Source: Pseudoxanthomonas spadix (GTDB lineage Bacteria; Pseudomonadota; Gammaproteobacteria; Xanthomonadales; Xanthomonadaceae). From it: a stretch of 64,000 bases of DNA. A program made the translations under genes and the position numbers. The notes beneath the pieces were generated by a model. It was not told the origin of the DNA and did not search any database. It saw only the letters and a program-made list of their open reading frames with translations. Position 1 is the stretch's first letter, and each line of letters opens with the position of its first letter. Of this stretch, positions 33,562 to 46,350 are shown piece after piece. Where the stretch lies: positions 1 to 64,000 of the forward strand of contig NZ_RDQN01000010.1 in assembly GCF_003703395.1 (NCBI RefSeq), given 5' to 3'.

Positions 33562-33687
33562 GACGGCGCTCTGGATGGCGACGTGCAGGTCCCAGAAGCT
33601 GTACTCGCCGGGGACTTGCAGGCGGCGCCAGATGGGCGGCGCGATGTGCAGCAGCCCGACGCGGAGCTGGAGGATGGGCTCGGGCAT
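33562..33687 (-). pseudogene. Truncated pRiA4b ORF-3-like protein fragment
   Basis: The leftward ATG at 33687 starts about 42 residues ('LQLRVGLLHIAPPIWRRLQVPG', then 'YSFWDLHVAIQSAV') that match the beginning of the plasmid pRiA4b ORF-3 family, a protein often carried by mobile elements. After that the similarity stops abruptly; the rest of the roughly 170-residue domain is gone. The frame continues to 33409 as unrelated sequence. The remnant lies about 75 bp beyond the 3' end of tRNA-Arg, a typical place for integrated elements. Confidence 0.7.
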
Positions 33688-33766
33688 TGCCCCGCCTTTG
33701 CTCAGTGCGACCGAGCGGCCAGGTAATGCCCTGGCACAGCGGGGGGCCGACTTGTCACAGGGGATC

Positions 33767-33843
33767 TGGTGCGCCTGGAGGGATTCGAACCCCCGACCAA
33801 TGGCTTCGGAAGCCACTACTCTATCCGGCTGAGCTACAGGCGC
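33767..33843 (-). tRNA. tRNA-Arg(CCG)
   Basis: Leftward, the sequence folds as a standard 77-nt tRNA: acceptor GCGCCTG/CAGGCGC, D-arm GCTCAGCCGGATAGAGT, anticodon loop TTCCGAA with anticodon CCG (reads CGG, Arg), T-arm with GGTTCGAATCC, discriminator A and an encoded CCA. It closely resembles the E. coli tRNA-Arg(CCG). Confidence 0.95.
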
Positions 33844-34019
33844 CTTGCTGTTGCACGCTGCCGCGGCAAGGCCGGCGGCAGCGCAGCATTATCACTGAAA
33901 GCGCCGCAGGACGCGAACATGCCGACACGCGCCGGAGTTGGACATGGCAACTGCTGGCCCGGCAGCGCGACGATGCCGGATACAGGCCGGGGACTCGGGC
34001 GAGCCTTGAAGCCCCCGCC

Positions 34020-38748
<4,729 letters not shown>

Positions 38749-38909
38749 CCGGCGCAGACCGGTCAGCGCCCGGGCGCACCCATCGCTTCGGGCTGCAGGA
38801 ACGGCTGCCGGGCCGCCTCGTCAGTGGCTGTCCCCTCGCCTGGATGTGCCGGCAGCAAGCCCCCGCTGGAGGCCACCGCCGGAATCGTGCTGGTCAGGAG
38901 AAGCGCCAC

Positions 38910-39545
38910 TCACCCAACGATCCGGTCCCACACCTCGCGCACCGCCAGTCCCCCGCCACCAATCAACATCCCGAAGTACACGATGCTTGCGCCATTGAGC
39001 AGGTGCCCCAGCAGCACCGCCACACCGTCGCGCTGCATCAGGCCGATCGCCAGCAGCAGCAACGCCAGGCCCGGGATGGTGTTGCTGAAAGGCACGAACC
39101 CGAACGGCGCCATCAGCAGCACCGCGCCCAGCACCAGGGCGGCATCGTTGAGCGTTTCGGCGATGCGGCTGTCGACCAGCACCGGCAGCCGATGGGGACG
39201 GCTGACCTTCTGCAGGCGCGCCACCCACACCATGCCGCGGCCCAGCGCGTTGCGCAGCTTGTCGGCGGGCAGCTGGCGCTGGCGCAGCCGGGTCGGCAGC
39301 CACAATGGTCGGCGCAGCAGCCGGCTGACACCGACCAGCAGGATGCCGGCGCCGAACACGGTGCTGACGCCGGGGATGGACACCGGGATCAGAAACACCA
39401 GGGTCAGCAGCGCGGTGAGCAGCAGCAGGCCCTGCGGGCCGACCTGATCGAGCAGCGCATCCAGGCTGATCTGGTCCGGCGGCAGGCCATCGATGGCCTG
39501 TTGCAACTGGTCGCCCAGCGAGGCGGGCGCGGCGGTGGTCATCAT
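38910..39545 (-). CDS. ExoD-family membrane protein
   Basis: The 211-residue protein has a soluble start and about four membrane helices, with 'LIPVSIPGVSTVFGAGILLVGVSRLL' (pattern) and 'APFGFVPFSNTIPGLALLLLAIGLMQRDG'. These are the conserved repeats of the ExoD (exopolysaccharide synthesis) family. ExoD was first noted in Sinorhizobium mutants with altered exopolysaccharide; its biochemical role is unknown. The start at 39545 is followed at 39542 by a second ATG. The gene lies downstream of a 170-bp palindromic element that separates it from the CrbS-like kinase gene. Confidence 0.82.
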   Translation of the reverse strand: MMTTAAPASLGDQLQQAIDGLPPDQISLDALLDQVGPQGLLLLTALLTLVFLIPVSIPGVSTVFGAGILLVGVSRLLRRPLWLPTRLRQRQLPADKLRNALGRGMVWVARLQKVSRPHRLPVLVDSRIAETLNDAALVLGAVLLMAPFGFVPFSNTIPGLALLLLAIGLMQRDGVAVLLGHLLNGASIVYFGMLIGGGGLAVREVWDRIVG

Positions 39546-39576
39546 ATGGGGGCGGCGGTGGCGGCGGGCGTTGCAG

Positions 39577-39746
39577 GCTAGCAGCCTGTCGGGCTTTGGT
39601 GGTCGAGGCGAGAATTCGGCTGTGCGAGGTCAGATTTTCGACGGTTCGCCGGCCCATAGTGGTGCTATGGGCCAAGAAGCGGCGGAAAGATGGGCCGCAC
39701 AGGCGGATTCGCAGCCCGGCCGACCAAAGTCCGACAGACTGCTAGC
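39577..39746. repeat. 170-bp imperfect palindrome, MITE-like element
   Basis: The outer arms 39577-39600 (GCTAGCAGCCTGTCGGGCTT then TGGT) and 39723-39746 are reverse complements over 24 bp with two mismatches. The centre is a perfect GGCCCATAG/CTATGGGCC hairpin (39651-39673). The sequence between also pairs across the same symmetry axis at about 39661 (for example GGCTGTGCG against CGCACAGGC). The whole element therefore forms one long hairpin. It lies in the 242-bp gap between the CrbS-like and ExoD genes. Confidence 0.8.
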
Positions 39747-39787
39747 CCGGCGGCCGTGGCGGCGCTGTCGGATTGGCGCGGCGCCAT

Positions 39788-42700
39788 TCAGCTCCCGGGC
39801 GGGCTGCGGTCGCTGTGCGCGGCCAGGAACGAACGCAGCGACGCCGGCTTGACCGGCTTGGTCAACAGCCGGTAGCCGCGCGCGCGCGCCTCGACCTTCA
39901 GCTCGTCGCGCCCGTCGGCGGTGAGCAGCGCGCCGGCGATCGGGCCGGGGCTGGCGTCACGCAACGCATCGAGCGTATCCAGCCCTTCCAGGCGGTCATG
40001 CAGGTGGTAGTCGACCAGCATCACCGCCGGACCTTCGGCCACCTGCTCCAGGGCGGCATCGACGGTGCTGGCGGTGATCACCTCCACGCCCCAGCGGCTG
40101 AGCAGCATGCGCATGCCATCCAGGATTTCCTGGTCGTTGTCCACGCACAGTACCTTCAGTCCCCCAAGCGAGTCGCTCACCGGTGCACGCCGCCGGCGCA
40201 CCACCGGCTCGCTGATCTGGGCCGCGCGTGGCACGGTGATGGAGAACATGCTGCCCTTGCCGACGTTGCTGCGCGCATCCAGCGGCGCGTCGAGCACGCG
40301 CGAGATGCGCTGGCAGATCGACAGGCCCAGGCCCAGGCCCTGCTCACCCCAGTCGAAGGGCTGCTGGTAGCGCTGGAATTCCTCGAAGATCTGGCGCATG
40401 TGCTGCGGCGGGATGCCTGGTCCGGTGTCCCACACCTGCAGTTCCAGCAGCCGCCCGCGCCCGCGCATGCCCAGCACGATCCGGCCCGAGCGGGTGTAGC
40501 GCAGCGCGTTGGCGACGAAGTTCTGCAACACCCGGCGCAGCAGCCGGCGATCGCTGCGCACCGGCGCGCTGGCAGGCGCGTGCACGCGCAGCTGCAGGCC
40601 GCGGCTGGCCGCCACCGGCGCGTACTGGGCGGCCAGCTCGCGCAGCACCTCGGCCGCGTCGAAGTCGCTCAGCTCGGCGCGCAGGCGGTTGGCGTCCATG
40701 CGCGAGACATCCAGCAGCCCGTCCAGCAGCTCCTCGGCCGCGCGCAGCGAGGCATCCACGCGCTCGGCCAGGCGCACCTGCTCGGCCGCATCGCCGCCGC
40801 TTTCGCGCAGCGCCGAGGTGAACAGCCTTGCCGCATTGAGCGGCTGCAGCACGTCATGGCTGATCGCGGCCAAGAAGCGTGTCTTGGACTGCTGCGCGGC
40901 CTCGGCCTCGCGCGAGCGCTCGGCCACCCGCTGCTCCAGGGTCTCGTTGGATTCCAGCAGCGCCATCTCCACGCGCTTGAATTCGGTCACATCGTTGTAG
41001 CTGGTCACGTAGCCGCCGCCGGGCAGCGCCTGGCCGCGCAGCTCGATCACCTGGCCGTCGCTGCGCACCCGTTCGAACACGTGCGGCGTGCCGGCGCGCA
41101 TGTAGCCGATGCGCTTGTCGATCTGTTCCTCCACCTCGCCGGCACCCAGCTCGCCCTTGAGCGCGTTGTAGCGGATCAGGTCGGCCACCGGCCGGCCGAC
41201 GTAGAGCATGCCCTCCGGGTAGCCGAACATGGTCTGGTAGCGGCGGTTCCAGGCCACCAGGCGCATCTCGTGATCGACCACGCTGACCCCGGAGCTGATG
41301 TTCTCCAGGGTGGAGGAAAGGATCTCGCGGTTGAAACGCAGTTCCTGCCCGGCCTCGTCCAGCACCGCCACCACTTCGCCCAGCTCCATGCCCGAGCCGC
41401 GCAGCACGCTGGTCAACACCAGCCGCGCCGAGGCCGCGCCAATGGCCGAGGCCAGCAGGCGCTCGGTGAACTGGACCCAGGCGCGGTCGGCGCTGGCATC
41501 GGGCTTGAGTTCGCGCCCCAGCTCGTTGGCCTGCTCGGCGAAGGCACGCACCGCGTGGCGCTCGCCGACCACGCGCTGGGCCAGCGAGACCAGGTCGGAC
41601 ACGCGCACGCTCCCGCCCGGCCACGGGCTTGCGATCAGCGCACGCCGCTGCGCGTACGGGTCCAGAAACGGCACGATCCGCAGGCGTTCATCCAGGCTGG
41701 GCCGCCAGCGCGCCGAGACGATCATCATCGTGCCGGCATTGAGCAGCAGCGACCAGAACGTGCCGTGGGTCAACGGGTCCCAGCCGGTCAGGTTGAACAG
41801 TTGCTGCGGACGCAGCCAGGACACCCCGAACGGCCCGGTGACCAGCCACTGCGGCCCCAACCAGCCCGAGGCCGACAGGGTCGGCAGCAGCAGGGTATAG
41901 GCCCAGGTGGCAAAGCCCACTGCCATGCCCAGCTCCACCCCGTGGCGGCTGGCCCCGCGCCAGTACAGCCCGCCGATCAGCCCCGGTGCGAACTGCGCCA
42001 CCGCGGCGAAGGCGATCAGGCCGTAGCTGGCCAGGGTACTGCCACCGTCGCTGTTGCGGTGGTAGGCGAAGGCGCACAGCGCCAGCGCCACGATGGTCAC
42101 CCGGCGGATCCACAGGACCCGGGTGGCCATGTCGGCCGCGTCGTGGCGCTCGCCCCAGCCACGGCGCAGCAGCAGCGGCATCACCAGATCGTTGCTGACC
42201 ATGGTGGCCAGGGCGATGCTGGCCACGATCACCATGCCGGTGGCCGCCGAAAAGCCGCCGATGTAGGCGGCGATGGCCAGGCCCTCGCGGCCAAGCGCCA
42301 GCGGCAGCGCCAGCACATAGGTATCACCGGCCTGCGCGCCGGACCCGCCGAACAATTCCGCGCCGGCCGTGGCGATGGGCACCACCATCGCCGAGATCAC
42401 CACCAGGTAGGCGCCGAACATCCAGCGCGCGCGGCGCACGTCGCCCACCTCGCCGCATTCGACCACCGCCACGTGGAACTGGCGCGGCAGGCAGATGATG
42501 GCCAGGAATCCGAGCAGGGTCTGGGTCAGCAATCCCACCGGCGGGGCGTTCTGGAACAGGGTCAGCACCGACTCGCCCAGCGCATGCCCGCCCGTGCCCA
42601 GCCACTGCCAGGCGAACACACCCACCGCGGTGATCACCACCAGCTTGACCACCGACTCCATGGCAATGGCCAGCATCATGCCGTGGTGGTGTTCGGTCGC

Positions 42701-43243
42701 ATCGACCTGGCGGGTGCCGAACAGGGCCGCGAACAGCGCCATCAGCAGCGCCACGTACAGCGCCGGGTCGTGCAGGAAGCCGGCGGCCTGCGGGTTGTAC
42801 CCGGTCAGCACGCCCAGGCTCATCGCCACCGCCTTGTACTGCAGCGCCAGGTAGGGGATCACCCCGACCAGCGCGATCACCGTGACCAGGGCCGCCAGCC
42901 GGCGCGAGCGTCCGTAGCGCGAAGAAATGAAATCGGCGATGGAGACCGTGTTCTGGCTGCGCGCCGCCAGCGCCAGGCGTTCGATGATGCGCCAGCCAAA
43001 CGCCAGCATCAGCAGCGGCCCAAGGTAGATCGGCAGGTAGCCGATGCCGTTGCGCACTGCACTGCCGACCGCGCCATAGAAGGTCCACGACGAGCAGTAC
43101 ACCGCCAGCGCCAGCGAATAGATCGCCGGGCGCAGCCAGCGCCGGTTGGGATACAGCGGATGGCGGTCGCCGAACCATGCGATGCCGAACAGCAGCACCG
43201 CATAGCCGACTGAAATGCCCAGCAACAGCCAACCTGAAATCAT
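39788..43243 (-). CDS. crbS: Symporter-fused hybrid sensor histidine kinase, CrbS/MxtR-like
   Basis: This 1151-residue protein has an N-terminal sodium/solute symporter (SLC5-like) domain of about 12-13 helices (residues 1-490). A linker with 'SVRVSDLVSLAQRVVGERHAVRAF' resembles the STAC segment. A PAS domain follows ('LENISSGVSVVDHEMRLVAWN'), then a histidine kinase with His796 in 'AISHDVLQPLNAARLF' and ATP-binding blocks 'VLQNFVANALRYT' and 'QGLGLGLSICQRI'. A C-terminal receiver carries 'VMLVDYHLHDRLEG' with the phospho-acceptor Asp. This order is that of CrbS (Vibrio) and MxtR (Pseudomonas), which switch on acs during acetate use through a LuxR-type partner. That partner, CrbR-like, lies beside acs at 55921. 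The ATG at 43243 follows GGAAAGG. Confidence 0.85.
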   Translation of the reverse strand: MISGWLLLGISVGYAVLLFGIAWFGDRHPLYPNRRWLRPAIYSLALAVYCSSWTFYGAVGSAVRNGIGYLPIYLGPLLMLAFGWRIIERLALAARSQNTVSIADFISSRYGRSRRLAALVTVIALVGVIPYLALQYKAVAMSLGVLTGYNPQAAGFLHDPALYVALLMALFAALFGTRQVDATEHHHGMMLAIAMESVVKLVVITAVGVFAWQWLGTGGHALGESVLTLFQNAPPVGLLTQTLLGFLAIICLPRQFHVAVVECGEVGDVRRARWMFGAYLVVISAMVVPIATAGAELFGGSGAQAGDTYVLALPLALGREGLAIAAYIGGFSAATGMVIVASIALATMVSNDLVMPLLLRRGWGERHDAADMATRVLWIRRVTIVALALCAFAYHRNSDGGSTLASYGLIAFAAVAQFAPGLIGGLYWRGASRHGVELGMAVGFATWAYTLLLPTLSASGWLGPQWLVTGPFGVSWLRPQQLFNLTGWDPLTHGTFWSLLLNAGTMMIVSARWRPSLDERLRIVPFLDPYAQRRALIASPWPGGSVRVSDLVSLAQRVVGERHAVRAFAEQANELGRELKPDASADRAWVQFTERLLASAIGAASARLVLTSVLRGSGMELGEVVAVLDEAGQELRFNREILSSTLENISSGVSVVDHEMRLVAWNRRYQTMFGYPEGMLYVGRPVADLIRYNALKGELGAGEVEEQIDKRIGYMRAGTPHVFERVRSDGQVIELRGQALPGGGYVTSYNDVTEFKRVEMALLESNETLEQRVAERSREAEAAQQSKTRFLAAISHDVLQPLNAARLFTSALRESGGDAAEQVRLAERVDASLRAAEELLDGLLDVSRMDANRLRAELSDFDAAEVLRELAAQYAPVAASRGLQLRVHAPASAPVRSDRRLLRRVLQNFVANALRYTRSGRIVLGMRGRGRLLELQVWDTGPGIPPQHMRQIFEEFQRYQQPFDWGEQGLGLGLSICQRISRVLDAPLDARSNVGKGSMFSITVPRAAQISEPVVRRRRAPVSDSLGGLKVLCVDNDQEILDGMRMLLSRWGVEVITASTVDAALEQVAEGPAVMLVDYHLHDRLEGLDTLDALRDASPGPIAGALLTADGRDELKVEARARGYRLLTKPVKPASLRSFLAAHSDRSPPGS

Positions 43244-43423
43244 TGCCTTTCCCGGACCTCGCACGCACGTGACGCGGCGCGCCAGGGGCACCGCATGCAG
43301 CCCTGGAGTTTACCCGCGTGCCGCAGGCACGGCTTCCCGCTTTCCCCGGTTTCGGGGGCAGGCCGAACCTGCCCGGCCGGGACATTCCCGGTCATCGGGC
43401 GAACGGCAGCGCTGCAGGCTCGG

Positions 43424-44707
43424 CTACAGGCCTTCGGCCGGTGCCAGGCGCAGCCGGGCAACGGTGCCGCGGCCCGGCTCGGAGTCGATCCGCAGTTGCC
43501 AGCCCAGGTGCTCGCACAGGCGCGCGATCAGGTCCAGGCCGATGCCGCCGCCGTCGCGGCCGCCGCCGCCGCGGGCCAGACGCCCGTAGACCTCGCTGAT
43601 TTCCTCCGGCGACATGCCATGGCCGGGATCGCGGATGATCACGGTGGCATCGGCGGTCAGGCCGACCTCGATCCGGCCCCGGTCGCTGTTCTCCACCGCG
43701 TTGCGCAGCAGGTTGCCGATCGCGGCCTGGACCATCGCCACCGGCGCGCGGATCACGCAGGCAGGCAGCGGCGCCAGCACGATCTCCAGGTCGCGACCTT
43801 CGGTGAGGTGGCGGTGATCGGCCACCACCGCCGGCAGCAGTTCGTCCAGGGCCACCATGTCGGCGCTGCCGGCCAGGCGCGCCGGATCCTTGGCCAGCGC
43901 CAGCAGCAGCGCGATCAGCTGTTCGACGTTGCGCGCGGTGCGGCGCACGCGCAGCAGCGGCTGGCGCGCGGCCACCGGCAGGTCGGGCTGCTCCAGGGCC
44001 AGTTCGTTGGCACCGGCGATCACCGCCACCGGCGTGCGCAACTCATGGCTGGCACTGTCGATGAAGGCGCGTTCGCGTTCGACGAAACGGGCGTTGCGCT
44101 CCAGGTAGTCGTTGAACGCCGCGCCGATCACCTGCAGTTCCTCGCCGGCGTCCTCGGCCACCTGGATGCGGGCATGGCCCATGTCCGGGCGTAGCCCGGC
44201 AATCTGGTCGGCCATCGCGCCCAGCGGCCGCACCGCGCGCCCCAGACCCCAGGCCATGAGCAGGCCGAACACGGCAATGGCCACCGCCGCGGCGCCCACC
44301 GTGCCCAGGGTCACCCAGCCTTCCACGCCTTCGAAACGGGTCAGATCCAGGGACAGCGCCAGCCGCCCCAGCGGCGTGTCTTCCACCAGCACCACGTGCT
44401 GCACGCCATCGATGGAAAAGTCATCGTGCAGCCCGGGCTTGAGCGCGGCCAGTTTGGTCGGCACGTCCGGATCGGTATTCAGGAAATACAGGCGCTCGGC
44501 CGGATCGTCGATCCAGTTGTAGCCCGGGTCGGCCTGCCGCCGTTCGACGAAATGCTGCAGGTCCGAGCGCATCAGCGAGCGCCACACCTGGCGCTCGGCG
44601 TGTTCGTTGACCACCTCCCCGCCCAGCACCACCGCGCCGGTGACCACCACCAGATACACCAGCGCCCAGCGCAGCAGGCGCTTGCGCAGCGAGATCCTAC
44701 GCGCCAT
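43424..44707 (-). CDS. Sensor histidine kinase of an OmpR-type two-component system
   Basis: The 427-residue inner-membrane kinase has one membrane helix near the start ('LRWALVYLVVVTGAVVLGG'), a periplasmic domain of about 120 residues beginning with an E-x-x-E-type 'NEHAERQVW', a second helix ('AAAVAIAVFGLLMAWGLG'), and a HAMP-like linker. The dimerisation box is 'FIDSASHELRTPVAVIAG' and the ATPase domain has 'IGNLLRNAVENS', 'DPGHGMS' and 'GGIGLDLIARL'. E-x-x-E sensors in PmrB/ColS kinases bind Fe3+ or Zn2+; whether this one does is inference. The gene overlaps its regulator's end by 11 bp. The kinase is next to lipid A modification genes. Confidence 0.87.
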   Translation of the reverse strand: MARRISLRKRLLRWALVYLVVVTGAVVLGGEVVNEHAERQVWRSLMRSDLQHFVERRQADPGYNWIDDPAERLYFLNTDPDVPTKLAALKPGLHDDFSIDGVQHVVLVEDTPLGRLALSLDLTRFEGVEGWVTLGTVGAAAVAIAVFGLLMAWGLGRAVRPLGAMADQIAGLRPDMGHARIQVAEDAGEELQVIGAAFNDYLERNARFVERERAFIDSASHELRTPVAVIAGANELALEQPDLPVAARQPLLRVRRTARNVEQLIALLLALAKDPARLAGSADMVALDELLPAVVADHRHLTEGRDLEIVLAPLPACVIRAPVAMVQAAIGNLLRNAVENSDRGRIEVGLTADATVIIRDPGHGMSPEEISEVYGRLARGGGGRDGGGIGLDLIARLCEHLGWQLRIDSEPGRGTVARLRLAPAEGL

Positions 44708-45392
44708 CGGCAGCGACATCACCGGTCAGCAGCCGGTAACCGACCCGCGGCAGGGTCTGGATCAGCTTGGTCTGGAACGGGCCATCGACGCTGCGCCGCA
44801 GTTCGTAGATGTGCGAACGCAGCATGTCGCCGTCGGGTGGCTCATCGCCCCACAGCGCGTATTCCAGGCGCTGGCGGGTGACCGCGGCCGGGCTGGCCTG
44901 CATCAGCACTTCCAGCAGCTTGCGGCAGGCCGGGTACAGGTGCAGCGGCTGGCCGGCGCGGGTGGCTTCCAGGGTGGACAGGTCCAGGGTCAGGTCGGCC
45001 ACCTGCAGCACGCGCCGGCGGTTGCGGCCGTTGGCGCGGGCCAGCAGTGCCTCCAGCCGCACTTCCAGTTCCTGCATGGCAAAGGGCTTGGTGAGGTAGT
45101 CGTCGGCGCCGGTGCGGAAACCGTCGATCTTGTCGGGCAGTTCATCGCGCGCGGTGAGCATGATCACCGGCACGATGCTGCCGTACTCGCCGCGCAGCCG
45201 GCGCAGCACTTCGCGCCCGTCCATGCGCGGCAGCATCCAGTCCAGCAGCACCGCGTCGAAGACCTGGGTCGTGGCCAGGTGCAGGCCGGTAACGCCATCG
45301 GGGGCGGCATCCAGGGCGTGGCCGCGCGATTCGAAGTAATCGAACAGATTGGCCACCAGGTTGCGGTTGTCCTCGATCACCAGCAGGCGCAT
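44697..45392 (-). CDS. OmpR-family response regulator
   Basis: The 231-residue regulator has a receiver domain with 'LLVIEDN', phospho-acceptor Asp51 in 'DAVLLDWMLPRMDG' and Lys in 'DDYLTKPF'. A winged-helix DNA-binding domain follows ('LTLDLSTLEATRAGQPLHL', 'RQRLEYALWGDEPP', 'LRSHIYELRRSVD', 'TLPRVGYRL'). It forms an operon with the overlapping kinase. The divergent gene pair PAP2-eptA makes a role in polymyxin-type envelope stress plausible, resembling PmrAB or ColRS, but the wording does not prove either identity. A tandem 11-bp direct repeat in the divergent region is a candidate binding site. Confidence 0.9.
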   Translation of the reverse strand: MRLLVIEDNRNLVANLFDYFESRGHALDAAPDGVTGLHLATTQVFDAVLLDWMLPRMDGREVLRRLRGEYGSIVPVIMLTARDELPDKIDGFRTGADDYLTKPFAMQELEVRLEALLARANGRNRRRVLQVADLTLDLSTLEATRAGQPLHLYPACRKLLEVLMQASPAAVTRQRLEYALWGDEPPDGDMLRSHIYELRRSVDGPFQTKLIQTLPRVGYRLLTGDVAADGA

Positions 45393-45554
45393 GGCCGTGC
45401 TTCCTCAATTGCCTCGGATGGCCGCAGCGCAGTCACGATCGCCATGGATGGGCGCGTATGGTTGGGATGCCGTTGTCGGAATGGTGTTGGATGCGCGGCC
45501 ATGCACATTCTCCCATAGCCACCGGCGGCTGAACGGTTAAATCCAGCCAACCTC

Positions 45555-45574
45555 GCTCCGACGAAGCTCCGACG
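45555..45574. promoter_or_regulatory. Tandem 9-bp direct repeat, candidate response-regulator site
   Basis: GCTCCGACG occurs at 45555-45563 and again at 45566-45574, an 11-bp period that places both copies on the same DNA face. OmpR-family regulators bind such head-to-tail half-sites. It lies about 33 bp before the PAP2-eptA start and 160 bp from the regulator gene start. Confidence 0.45.
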
Positions 45575-45606
45575 GTGCAGGCCCGAGCATCCGCGCCGTT
45601 CCCGTG

Positions 45607-46350
45607 ATGCGTGCGCCTTCAATGCAGATGCCTGCCACCAGACTTCTCCGCGTTCGCGGCGCCGCGCGCCTGCGTCCTGACCTGCTGCTGTGGGGCCCGC
45701 TGGGTGCGGCCATCGCAGCCATCGCCTTGTTGCAGGGCGCCGGCGCAGACCGGTGGCTGGCCGACCAGCTGTATGCGCTCGAAGGGGGCCGCTGGGCCCT
45801 GCAGCACGCCTGGTTCACCGAGGACCTGGTTCACCGTTGGGGCAAGCGGCTGGATATCCTCGCCTGGCTGGCGATGGCGTGCACGCGCGTGGCGCTCTCG
45901 CGCGATGCCGGCAAGCGCGCCTGGTGTCGGCCGCTGGACTACCTGCTGGTGGCCACGCTGGCCGGTCCGCTGATGGTGTCCTGGCTGAAGTCCTGGACAC
46001 ATGTCGACTGCCCCTGGGACCTGGTCCGCTACGGCGGCAGCCATCCCTACGTGGAATTGCTGCAGCCTCGTGCGGCTGGCTATGGCCCCGGCCAGTGCTT
46101 TCCTGCCGGCCACGCCAGCGCCGGCTATGGCTGGCTGGCGCTGTTCTTCGGCCTGGGCGCGCTGGATCGCCGCTGGGGCTGGATCGGGCTGGGCATCGCG
46201 CTCGGGGTGGGCCTGGTGTTCGGCATCAGCCAGCAGCTGCGCGGCGCGCATTTTCTCTCCCACGACGTGGCCTCGGCGGCGGTGTGCTGGCTCATGGCCT
46301 GGGTCTGCGCACGGCTGATGCTGCCGCGCCAGCCGGCGGTCAAGGCATGA
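45607..46350 (+). CDS. PAP2-family lipid phosphatase (LpxE-like role possible)
   Basis: The 247-residue protein has about five membrane helices and a clear PAP2 catalytic signature: 'KSWTHVDCPWDL' (block 1), 'CFPAGHASAGY' (G-H block) and 'RGAHFLSHDVASA' (R-G-x-H-x3-H-D block). It is translationally coupled to eptA (ATGA overlap at 46347-46350). In several bacteria a PAP2 enzyme removes a lipid A phosphate or recycles the phosphoethanolamine by-product, so a joint role in lipid A remodelling is likely but inferred. Several ATG codons (45607, 45622, 45628) and a GTG (45604) could start it; none has a good Shine-Dalgarno. Confidence 0.85.
   Translation: MRAPSMQMPATRLLRVRGAARLRPDLLLWGPLGAAIAAIALLQGAGADRWLADQLYALEGGRWALQHAWFTEDLVHRWGKRLDILAWLAMACTRVALSRDAGKRAWCRPLDYLLVATLAGPLMVSWLKSWTHVDCPWDLVRYGGSHPYVELLQPRAAGYGPGQCFPAGHASAGYGWLALFFGLGALDRRWGWIGLGIALGVGLVFGISQQLRGAHFLSHDVASAAVCWLMAWVCARLMLPRQPAVKA

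Noticed and set aside
39773..43213. A 1146-codon plus-strand frame opposite the hybrid kinase
   Set aside because: The minus-strand product has a continuous symporter, PAS, kinase and receiver architecture; the plus-strand frame has none.
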